A stretch of DNA of 10,937 nucleotides from Chloroflexota bacterium (GTDB lineage Bacteria > Chloroflexota > Anaerolineae > J102): positions 1-10,937 of the forward strand of contig PIVW01000170.1 in the NCBI GenBank assembly GCA_003353825.1, in the 5' to 3' direction. The position numbers were made by a program, and so were the translations under genes. Positions 5,025 through 10,937 of the stretch are shown one piece after another (the first letter of the stretch is position 1; every line of letters starts with the position of its first letter). The notes beneath the pieces are model-generated. The model was not told the origin of the DNA. It saw only the letters and a program-made list of their open reading frames with translations, and searched no databases.

Positions 5025-7610
5025 TTAAGGCGCCATCGATCCCACCGGTAATTCGCCGCAACGATCTTGCATCTCCTCAGGTAAGAGGCATGGCGGTTCT
5101 GGACGGGTGGTGTCAACCAGTTCGAACATGTTGAAGTCCGGATCATTCAGATCGGTGAGCTTGACAAGGTACATGTCCTGGATGGCGACATGATCTTCGG
5201 GGCGGATGTAGATAGCGCCCTTCGGCCCCTCGAACTCCAGACCTTCCATCGCCGGGATCAGGGCGGAGGCGCTGGGATCACCACCACTGGCTCGCAAACC
5301 TTGTACCAGCAGCAGGGCTGCATTCATACCGTCAGCGTCGAACAGGTCTGGCGCTTCGCCATAACGCCCCTGCACCTGTTCCACCAGCCAGTCATTGATC
5401 TCGTTATCTGGGGCGCTATGATGGTAGAGGATGCCGCTGATTTGGCCGGCCATCTTATCCGAAAGCCCGAAAATGGCGGCAATGGTGCGGTTGTCGAAAT
5501 TGGATGCCCCCAGGCCCATCTCATCCAACACGCCCAATTCAGCAGCGGTTTGGAACATGGGGATAAAACCACCGCCGGCCCAGGTCACAATCCAGGCATC
5601 GGCGCCGGAATCGAGTATTTGCTCCATGTAAGGCGTGAACTCAGTGGTATCCAGCGGTGCGAAGATATCATCCGCTACGAATTCGCCCCCGAAGAAGGTA
5701 CAGGCGTCACGTGCGGATTGGGCGCCACCGTAGCCAAAGCTGTAATCGGGCGCAATCTGAACGAAGGTGTCGTACTGGGTGGTGAGATAGGCGCAGAGAT
5801 TGATGAAATCCTGGTAGTTCTCACGCGAGGTGCGGAAGGTATGTTCATTGAAGTTCGCACCGGTGATGTCATTGGCCGCTGCGGGCATGACGATCAGGAC
5901 GACATCATTATCGTGGGCGATTTCCTGCAAGGGTGCCGTGGAGCCGGAGGAGACCGTGCCCACCAAGATGTCGACATCCTCGACGTCGATTAGCTCACGC
6001 GCCAGGGTAGCCGTGTTCTCGGCGCTGCCCTGGTCATCGCGCATAAAGACCTGGATGTCACAATCATCCACCTTGTACACCAATGCATCCTGGGCAATGG
6101 CCCGGGCCTGGTACTCCATACCCAGTTGGAAGGCTCTCTGGGCCATGTTGCCAATGATTGCCAGGCCACCGCTCAGATCGGAGATGAAGCCGACCTTGAC
6201 GACATCCTCGCATGCCAGTTGGGCCTGGTCGGATTCTGGTTCCGCTGCAACCACCGAGGCTTCGCTCATGGCGCCGATGGGTAGTTCACCACAACGATCT
6301 TGCATTCCTTCGGGTAGCAGGCAGGGCGGCTGTGGCCGGTTGACAGTGACGAGTTCGTAATAATCGAAATCGGGATCATCCAGATTCTTCAGCGTGACGA
6401 TGTACATATCCTGGATGGCAACATGGTCTTCAGGGCGAATCTCGACGGTGCCTTTGGGGCCCTCGAAGGTCAAGCCCTCCATCGCTGCCAACAGAGCATC
6501 AGGTGATGGATCACCGCCGGTGGCCTCCAGTGCTGCCAGTGCCATTAATGCCGCGTTCATGCCATCTGCCGCAAAGAGATCGGGTGGAACACTAAAGCGG
6601 GCTTTGTGCTCGGCCACCAGCCAATCATTGATCTCGTTGTCTGGCAATGTGTAATGGTAGAGGATGCCTGATGTCTGGCCGATGATATCGCCAAACACCG
6701 CCGGCATGGTGAGGTTATCGAAGAAAGAAGCACCGATGCCCATCTCGTCCAGAACGCCCAATTCCTTGGCCGACTGGAACATGGGGATGAAGCCGCCTCC
6801 GGCCCAGGTTACGATCCAGGCGTCTGCACCAGAATCGAGGATTTGTTCCATGTAGGGCGTGAACTCGGTGGTGTCCAGCGGTGCATAAATATCGTCGGCA
6901 ACGAACTCGCCACCGAAGAAAGTGCAAGCGTCTCGAGCCGACTGCGCCCCGCCATAGCCAAAGCTGTAATCGGGCGCGATTTGCACGAAGCTGTCATACT
7001 GAGTCGTCAAATACTCACACAGATTGATGAAATCCTGATAATTCTCACGGGACGTACGGAAGGTGTATTCGTTGAAGTTGACGCCGGTGATATCGTTGGC
7101 TGCGGCAGGGGCGACGATCAGTGGTACCTGGTTTTCCTTGGCGATCTCTTGTAACGAGGCGGTGGAGCCAGAGGACACTGTACCTACCAGGAAATCGACA
7201 TCCTCGACATCGATGAGCTCGCGTGCCAGGGTGGCCGTATTCTCGGCGCTGCCCTGATCGTCACGCACCAATACCTGGACCTGACAGTCACCAGCCTGAT
7301 ACAGTCCATCACCGCTGGGCGCGCTGCCCGTACTGTATTCCATACCCAGGGAAAATCCGCGATCGACCATCGTGCCATAGATGGCCAACGGGCCTGTGAG
7401 GTCGGTGATCAGGCCGATCTTAACCCTGTCTTCACAACTAATACCTGCGACTGTCTCTGGCTCAGCGGGCGCTTCCTCAGGTTCAGATTCCGCAGGAGGT
7501 ACTTCGGTGGCTGCCGGCGCCGGCGCCGGTTCAGCTTCTGTGCCGCCACACGCAGCCAGAACTAAGCCGACTGCCAGCAACACTATGGCAAGGGTAAGTA
7601 GTTTCTTCAT
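5025..7610 (-). CDS. Tandem double-domain HAAT substrate-binding lipoprotein
   Basis: This 861-residue lipid-anchored receptor is about twice the usual LivJ/LivK length. Residues 1-20 are a lipoprotein signal peptide (M-K-K, hydrophobic core, L-A-A-C) with Cys21 as the lipidation site, followed by a Pro/Ala/Glu-rich stalk (22-57). Two complete type I periplasmic-binding folds (Peripla_BP_6/HAAT) follow: domain A 59-448 and domain B 467-861, joined by an acidic/Ala linker (449-466) with no second signal peptide. Each has the ligand-loop pattern G-T-V-S-S-G-S-T (143-150 and 551-558), then P-A-A-A-N-D-I-T, aligning with the serine/threonine ligand-contact loops of LivJ. Each has six cysteines at equivalent places (59, 109, 198, 229, 430, 440; 467, 517, 606, 637, 841, 851), suggesting three disulfides per domain. 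The start at 7610 has AAGGAG 8 bases upstream. It serves LivH/M/G/F. The ligand is unknown. Confidence 0.92.
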   Translation of the reverse strand: MKKLLTLAIVLLAVGLVLAACGGTEAEPAPAPAATEVPPAESEPEEAPAEPETVAGISCEDRVKIGLITDLTGPLAIYGTMVDRGFSLGMEYSTGSAPSGDGLYQAGDCQVQVLVRDDQGSAENTATLARELIDVEDVDFLVGTVSSGSTASLQEIAKENQVPLIVAPAAANDITGVNFNEYTFRTSRENYQDFINLCEYLTTQYDSFVQIAPDYSFGYGGAQSARDACTFFGGEFVADDIYAPLDTTEFTPYMEQILDSGADAWIVTWAGGGFIPMFQSAKELGVLDEMGIGASFFDNLTMPAVFGDIIGQTSGILYHYTLPDNEINDWLVAEHKARFSVPPDLFAADGMNAALMALAALEATGGDPSPDALLAAMEGLTFEGPKGTVEIRPEDHVAIQDMYIVTLKNLDDPDFDYYELVTVNRPQPPCLLPEGMQDRCGELPIGAMSEASVVAAEPESDQAQLACEDVVKVGFISDLSGGLAIIGNMAQRAFQLGMEYQARAIAQDALVYKVDDCDIQVFMRDDQGSAENTATLARELIDVEDVDILVGTVSSGSTAPLQEIAHDNDVVLIVMPAAANDITGANFNEHTFRTSRENYQDFINLCAYLTTQYDTFVQIAPDYSFGYGGAQSARDACTFFGGEFVADDIFAPLDTTEFTPYMEQILDSGADAWIVTWAGGGFIPMFQTAAELGVLDEMGLGASNFDNRTIAAIFGLSDKMAGQISGILYHHSAPDNEINDWLVEQVQGRYGEAPDLFDADGMNAALLLVQGLRASGGDPSASALIPAMEGLEFEGPKGAIYIRPEDHVAIQDMYLVKLTDLNDPDFNMFELVDTTRPEPPCLLPEEMQDRCGELPVGSMAP
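5028..6212 (-). repeat. Internal duplication, copy B (binding domain 2)
   Basis: This stretch codes residues 467-861. It begins at C-E-D-V-V-K, matching C-E-D-R-V-K at the start of copy A, and ends with the same C-terminal cysteine-bearing tail (P-P-C-L-L-P-E, then D-R-C-G-E-L-P). The copy keeps every core motif of a functional binding domain. Confidence 0.85.
6267..7436 (-). repeat. Internal duplication, copy A (binding domain 1)
   Basis: This stretch codes residues 59-448 of the receptor and aligns with copy B along its whole length, with one three-residue gap near residue 310. The central 184 residues (116-299 against 524-707) differ at 16 positions by my count, about 91% identical. The first 57 residues share only 27. 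Many synonymous changes separate the copies even in the conserved centre, so the duplication is not recent. Confidence 0.85.
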
Positions 7611-7618
7611 TCTCCAAG

Positions 7619-7624
7619 CTCCTT
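7619..7624 (-). promoter_or_regulatory. Ribosome-binding site of the receptor gene
   Basis: Minus-strand AAGGAG lies 8 bases before the ATG at 7610. It is among the strongest translation signals in the window, in line with a receptor made in excess over the membrane parts. Confidence 0.8.
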
Positions 7625-7654
7625 AAGAAATGTGTGTCAAACCGGCGCCAGCTC

Positions 7655-7676
7655 ACCGATTCGGCTGAGGATCGGT
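7655..7676 (-). promoter_or_regulatory. Small hairpin in the receptor leader
   Basis: ACCGAT (minus 7676-7671) can pair with ATCGGT (7660-7655) across a 10-base loop, in the 106-bp gap between the hydrolase and receptor genes. There is no U-tract. It could be a processing or stability element; it is short enough to be chance. Confidence 0.3.
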
Positions 7677-7716
7677 TGTCTGAATGGACCCGAGAAACTG
7701 GCTCAAGGGGGTGATG

Positions 7717-8778
7717 TTATGTTCGTCCGAGATGATTATGGAGTTCCTCATTGAACTCATTCGGCTTCTCAAGATAGGGCGCGTGGGCAGCATCCTCGAT
7801 AATGACCTCATTGTACCAGCCACCGCTGCATTTGTAAGCTTCCAACACAGCGCGCGTTTGCGCCAACATCGGTTGGGGAGGGTATTGCTCGGCTCCGGGC
7901 CAATCGGGCAGTACACCCGCTGCCCCCAGTGTACCCGGATCAGAGGCAGCCATATCGGAGATGGCCAAGTCGTGGCTGCCCCGAATCCACAAAATCGCTG
8001 GTTTAGGCTCGATAGCCAGCAGGCGGGCTGGATCGTCGGCATACTTCGGGGATAGGGCGTTGGCCGCTCCCCATTCGCCCGGTGCGATGTTTGGCCAATT
8101 CTGCGAGGGCATGAAATCGCCGGGCGTGTCCTGAGGGCCAATGTGGACGGAGAGCGAAGAGCTGAGGATGTCTTCCTCACGTTCTGGCACATAGGGCGGT
8201 TTATACACCAGGGCCCGCAGCGCCGCACGTAAGCAGAAAGGACTATCCAGGCTGCGGTCGTTATCTTGGATGCTTCTGATCAGATCCGGATTGCTCAGTC
8301 CCCCGCCCGAACCGGCATAATCGAGCCAACAGGGTGTGCCCGTCCTATCCTTCGTGCCTCCGAAACCGTAGGGGGAACCAGGCGCGACCTGTGTGGCGGT
8401 GAGAATTCGCTCAGGAATATCCATTAGCAGCCGCCACACCACCGATCCCCCAAGAGAGTTCCCGACCACGTGTATCCGTTCGATGTTCAAATAATCAAGC
8501 AGGGCGATGGCGTCATCCGCCCAGTCGCCTGCTCCCCGAGTGGCATCGATTTTGGCTGTTGGCTCGGCATCGCCAAAGCCGCGCTGGTCGGGAGTGATGC
8601 CATGGTAGTCATGCGGCAACGTCAGCATCACTTCTTCCCACCAGGTGGCGGATGAAAGGTTGCCGTGCAGGAACAGGACGGGAACGCTGTCATCCCGACC
8701 GGAAAACAGTACGCGGGTGCTTAAGCGCTCGGTTGTGATGGTTTCGGCTGAGATGCTGGGGAGGGTGGGGATGGGCAT
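7717..8778 (-). CDS. Alpha/beta hydrolase
   Basis: This 353-residue cytoplasmic enzyme (no signal peptide) has the alpha/beta-hydrolase fold 1 layout: oxyanion motif L-H-G-N (38-41), D-Q-R-G-F-G-D (64-70), nucleophile elbow G-N-S-L-G with Ser108 (106-110), candidate acid Asp270 in R-G-S-H-D (266-270), and catalytic His332 in D-A-A-H-A-P-Y (329-335). The complete triad suggests an active esterase, lipase-like or amidase-type enzyme; the substrate is not deducible. It is longer than the usual 260-300 residues because of an extended cap region about 135-255. It sits between the CoA ligase (64 bases upstream) and the receptor (106 bases downstream), which suggests release of an acid for CoA activation. 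No clear Shine-Dalgarno precedes ATG 8778, but no other start lies near the N-terminus. Confidence 0.88.
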   Translation of the reverse strand: MPIPTLPSISAETITTERLSTRVLFSGRDDSVPVLFLHGNLSSATWWEEVMLTLPHDYHGITPDQRGFGDAEPTAKIDATRGAGDWADDAIALLDYLNIERIHVVGNSLGGSVVWRLLMDIPERILTATQVAPGSPYGFGGTKDRTGTPCWLDYAGSGGGLSNPDLIRSIQDNDRSLDSPFCLRAALRALVYKPPYVPEREEDILSSSLSVHIGPQDTPGDFMPSQNWPNIAPGEWGAANALSPKYADDPARLLAIEPKPAILWIRGSHDLAISDMAASDPGTLGAAGVLPDWPGAEQYPPQPMLAQTRAVLEAYKCSGGWYNEVIIEDAAHAPYLEKPNEFNEELHNHLGRT

Positions 8779-8842
8779 GATTCTGTTGGCTGCTTACACG
8801 AGTGCAATGCACCTTAACTTAACGACATTGGCTGACAACTGA

Positions 8843-10387
8843 TCACGTTTCACATTCTACATACTGCTTTCGTAGCTCCACCTTTTGTATTTTCCCATAC
8901 GGTGAATAAGGAATAGCATCGGTGAACACGATCTCCTTTGGCACTTTATAAGGGGCAAGACGTGCGGCGCAAAAGGTTTTCAGTTCCTCTTGTGAGGCGG
9001 ATTGGTTTGTCTTCAGGACGACGACCATCATTCCCACCTCTCCCCATTTCTCGTCCGGTCTAGCAATGAGGGCGCACTCGCCCACGGCGGGATGATCCCG
9101 AATCACGGCTTCAACCTCAGCGGCATAGACATTCTCTCCGCCGCTGATGATCATGTCTTTGAAACGGCCGGCGATGTAGAAAAAACCATGTTCGTCCTGG
9201 CGCGCCATGTCGCCGGTGTAGAACCAGCCATCGACGAGGGATCTAGCCGTTGCTTCGGGATTGCGCCAGTATCCGCTCGTGACATGAGGGCCAGAAATCA
9301 GCAACTCGCCGGTCTCGCCCACAGGCACATCTGCGCCGGTCTTCGGGTCGGCAAGACGCATATGGCTGTGGAAGATAGGTTTGCCCACCGATCCCATTTT
9401 GATGACCGATTCTTCATCAGTCATGCTAAAGCAATTGGGGCCAACTTCGGTTAGGCCATAGCCTTGGCGAAAGACGCCCCCTTTGGCCGCCTTCCAGGCC
9501 TCGAGCAACGGTAGGGGCAATGGTGCTCCGCCACTGATAAAGAAGCGAACGTGGTCGAAATCTGTCCGCGCGAATCGGGTCGCATCCAGCCACATCTGGA
9601 AAATGGTAGGAACGCCGAGGATGACAGTACAGCGTTCACGTTCGATGATCTGCAATGTCTGTGCTAGATCAAATGTGCGGGTGAGGATGATCCGCCCGCC
9701 GGCGTAGAAAAGGGGCGTGAGGAAGGCAAACAGTCCGCCGGCGTGAAACAAGGGTGTGAACACCGGCGAGATATCATTTTCTGTCAGCCCCCAACTGACG
9801 ACGGTATTGATGCAATTCCACAACACTTGCCGGTGGGATATCATCGCGCCCTTGGGTCGCCCGGTGGTGCCCGATGTGTAAAGGATGCAGTGAGTATCGT
9901 TGGTATCGAGGGTAAGGGGGTCGGGTTCAGCATCTGACGAACGGGCCAGGCTTTCTGCGTAGGGCCACGCCCCATCGATCTCAGCCCCATCTAGACTGAT
10001 CAAATGCTCGACCTCGATTCGAGGCTGCATTTCGGCCAACAGGTCAGCAAATTCTGGCCCGCAGATAAGTGCTTTCGCCCCGCAGTCGTTGATGATAAAG
10101 GTAAGCTCGTTGGCCGTCAATCGCCAGTTCAGTGGCGCCAAGATCGCTCCAAGCTTAGCCAGGCCAAAGAACAGGTCGAGGTAAGGGACACAGTTGTGGG
10201 CGAGGATCGACACGCGATCCCCCTTCTGCACGCCGAGTTCATTGCGCATCCAATTCGCCAGACGATTAGAACGCGCGTTTAGATCGGCAAAGGTATATAG
10301 TTCTGGTTGGTTTAATCCATAATAGACCAGCGCTTCTCGCTCTGGTGTCAAATTCGCTCGTCTGTTTAAAAGGTCGGTTTCATGCAT
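8843..10387 (-). CDS. AMP-forming acyl-CoA synthetase (fatty-acid--CoA ligase type)
   Basis: This 514-residue ANL-superfamily enzyme adenylates a carboxylic acid with ATP and transfers it to coenzyme A. Core motifs: P-loop Y-T-S-G-T-T-G-R-P-K-G (170-180), A5 G-Y-G-L-T-E-V-G (309-316), Y-T-G-D (390-393), hinge G-R-F-K-D-M-I-I-S-G-G-E-N-V-Y (407-421), and catalytic Lys499 in P-Y-G-K-I-Q-K (496-502). Length and motifs match fatty acid or aromatic acid CoA ligases; chain length and substrate cannot be told. I start at ATG 10387 (M-H-E-T-D-L-L), where family homology begins. The frame is open to an ATG at 10414, but those nine extra codons would come from the tandem repeat just upstream. It probably leads the operon with the hydrolase. 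Confidence 0.92.
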   Translation of the reverse strand: MHETDLLNRRANLTPEREALVYYGLNQPELYTFADLNARSNRLANWMRNELGVQKGDRVSILAHNCVPYLDLFFGLAKLGAILAPLNWRLTANELTFIINDCGAKALICGPEFADLLAEMQPRIEVEHLISLDGAEIDGAWPYAESLARSSDAEPDPLTLDTNDTHCILYTSGTTGRPKGAMISHRQVLWNCINTVVSWGLTENDISPVFTPLFHAGGLFAFLTPLFYAGGRIILTRTFDLAQTLQIIERERCTVILGVPTIFQMWLDATRFARTDFDHVRFFISGGAPLPLPLLEAWKAAKGGVFRQGYGLTEVGPNCFSMTDEESVIKMGSVGKPIFHSHMRLADPKTGADVPVGETGELLISGPHVTSGYWRNPEATARSLVDGWFYTGDMARQDEHGFFYIAGRFKDMIISGGENVYAAEVEAVIRDHPAVGECALIARPDEKWGEVGMMVVVLKTNQSASQEELKTFCAARLAPYKVPKEIVFTDAIPYSPYGKIQKVELRKQYVECET

Positions 10388-10407
10388 GGTAATCTCATAA
10401 TGGACAA

Positions 10408-10505
10408 TGATCAATTGGTAATGATCAATTGGTAATGATCAATTGGTAATGGACAATTGGTAATGATCAATTGGTAATGATCAATTGGTAATGATCAATT
10501 GGTAA
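10408..10505. repeat. Seven tandem copies of a 14-bp unit
   Basis: The unit tgatcaattggtaa begins at 10408, 10422, 10436, 10450, 10464, 10478 and 10492. Six copies are exact; the fourth reads tggacaattggtaa (two changes). Each unit is two related heptamers, tgatcaa and ttggtaa, and contains the overlapping palindromes TGATCA and CAATTG. A degenerate copy (tggacaa) precedes the array at 10401. It fills the gap between the four-helix-bundle gene and the CoA ligase start, about 20 bases before the ligase ATG as transcribed. Heptamer-based short tandem repeats of this kind (STRR) are known from filamentous cyanobacteria and occur in other large genomes. Confidence 0.92.
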
Positions 10506-10516
10506 TTTTTTCAGCG

Positions 10517-10834
10517 CTATCGCGATCTGGCTGTTCGGATGCTGGCGCTAATGATTCGACTGAGTTCACCGCATTCGGACAATTCGGCCTTTACTTCAGT
10601 TTCGGTCAACATTCCGCTCCTGATGATGATTTTTAACCAGACTTGAGACTCGTTTAGCTCTTTGACAGAAACTCTTAACTTGTGAATGAAGTCTCTTTTG
10701 CTCTCAGCCCCTCGCGCCTCAGCATAATTCGGTGCAGGTGAGGTACCACTACGAAGGAGCTGGCCAGCAACATGCTTTCCTGCAACCGTATTTGGCAATT
10801 TATCGCATAGTGCAATGATGTGGTAGGACTGCAC
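10517..10834 (-). CDS. Four-helix-bundle protein (S23/IVP family), N-terminus worn
   Basis: These 105 codons read from a GTG at 10834. The protein carries the strong family core Q-L-L-R-S-G-T-S-P-A-P-N-Y-A-E-A-R with A-E-S-K-R-D-F-I-H-K-L, K-E-L-N-E-S and W-L-K-I-I. It belongs to the small four-helix-bundle family named after proteins encoded in 23S rRNA intervening sequences; related proteins act as accessory subunits of diversity-generating retroelements. No reverse transcriptase or rRNA is here, and the role of most stand-alone members is unknown. Family members usually run about 115-130 residues and start with a helix rich in R-T-x-x-F-A; here that helix start is missing, the frame is closed by TAG at 10880-10882, and no Shine-Dalgarno precedes the GTG. 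It may be a pseudogene whose 5' end was replaced by the palindromic sequence upstream. Confidence 0.65.
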   Translation of the reverse strand: MQSYHIIALCDKLPNTVAGKHVAGQLLRSGTSPAPNYAEARGAESKRDFIHKLRVSVKELNESQVWLKIIIRSGMLTETEVKAELSECGELSRIISASIRTARSR

Positions 10835-10853
10835 TTCAACTGGGAGTAGGACA

Positions 10854-10889
10854 CCATCGTTGAATGAGGCGTAAAGCCTCTAGCGATGG
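10854..10889. repeat. Interrupted palindromic element
   Basis: CCATCG (10854-10859) pairs with CGATGG (10884-10889), and inside it GAGGC (10866-10870) pairs with GCCTC (10876-10880) around a 5-base loop. The result is a two-stem hairpin just upstream of the four-helix-bundle gene. It resembles small mobile palindromic (REP/MITE-like) elements in form, but a single copy is visible here. Confidence 0.45.
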
Positions 10890-10910
10890 CCGCCCTCGTT
10901 GCTTGTGGGG

Positions 10911-10925
10911 CCGCCACTGCGGCGG
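10911..10925. repeat. Small GC-rich hairpin at the right edge
   Basis: ccgcc (10911-10915) pairs with ggcgg (10921-10925) around a 5-base loop. With the palindrome at 10854-10889 it may be part of one repeated element that continues past the window. Confidence 0.3.
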
Positions 10926-10937
10926 AGGAACTTTGAA

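Noticed and set aside
4958..5146. N-terminal extension of livG to 5146
   Set aside because: It would overlap the receptor gene and translate through the hairpin; LivG homology begins at ATG 4957.
5190..5993. 267-codon plus-strand open frame
   Set aside because: It is antisense to the receptor gene; similar shadow frames appear opposite both binding domains because of the internal duplication.
6200..6270. Boundary between two separate receptor genes
   Set aside because: The frame is open through the linker, with no stop, no ribosome-binding site with start and no second signal peptide before C-E-D-V-V-K.
10388..10414. Earlier start of the CoA ligase at 10414
   Set aside because: The extra codons lie partly in the tandem repeat and carry no family similarity.
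10408..10505. Possible CRISPR array
   Set aside because: The 14-bp units are directly adjacent with no spacers, and no cas gene is present.

Overview
The window is a bacterial chromosome fragment, most likely from Chloroflexota (Anaerolineae/Caldilineae-like). This is an inference from three things: the substrate-binding lipoprotein has a short K-K signal peptide, an L-A-A-C-G-G lipobox and a Pro/Ala/Glu-rich stalk; the gaps between genes carry seven-base-based tandem repeats like those of filamentous Chloroflexi and Cyanobacteria; and there is a four-helix-bundle (S23/IVP family) gene. No rRNA, tRNA, CRISPR array or intact transposase was seen.

Almost all coding sequence lies on the minus strand and reads from right to left. 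The order in transcription is: a four-helix-bundle protein with a worn 5' end (10834-10517); seven 14-bp tandem repeats (10505-10408); an AMP-forming acyl-CoA synthetase (10387-8843); an alpha/beta hydrolase (8778-7717); a double-length substrate-binding lipoprotein (7610-5025); a strong hairpin (5010-4972); and the ATPases LivG (4957-4157) and LivF (4167-3445). A repeat-bearing 186-bp gap follows, then the permeases LivH (3258-1678) and LivM (1673-597). Past LivM only the first 18 codons of a sugar-phosphate-isomerase-like gene remain (534-481). They meet, head to head, the first codons of an unrelated plus-strand gene (363-482).

The five transport genes form a complete branched-chain-amino-acid-type (HAAT) ABC importer: a lipid-anchored receptor, two permeases and two ATPases. 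The receptor captures a solute outside the membrane, LivH/LivM form the channel, and LivF/LivG drive it. The CoA ligase and hydrolase upstream suggest that the imported solute may be a carboxylate, or an ester or amide that yields one, activated as a CoA thioester after uptake. The substrate cannot be read from the sequence.

The most unusual points are: (1) two complete HAAT binding domains fused in tandem behind one signal peptide, diverging unevenly; (2) a LivH about 220 residues longer than normal, with extra membrane segments inserted; (3) a 16-bp hairpin between the receptor and ATPase genes; (4) an abrupt junction near position 480 where two convergent genes are both cut; (5) repeat arrays built from seven-base units in two separate gaps.
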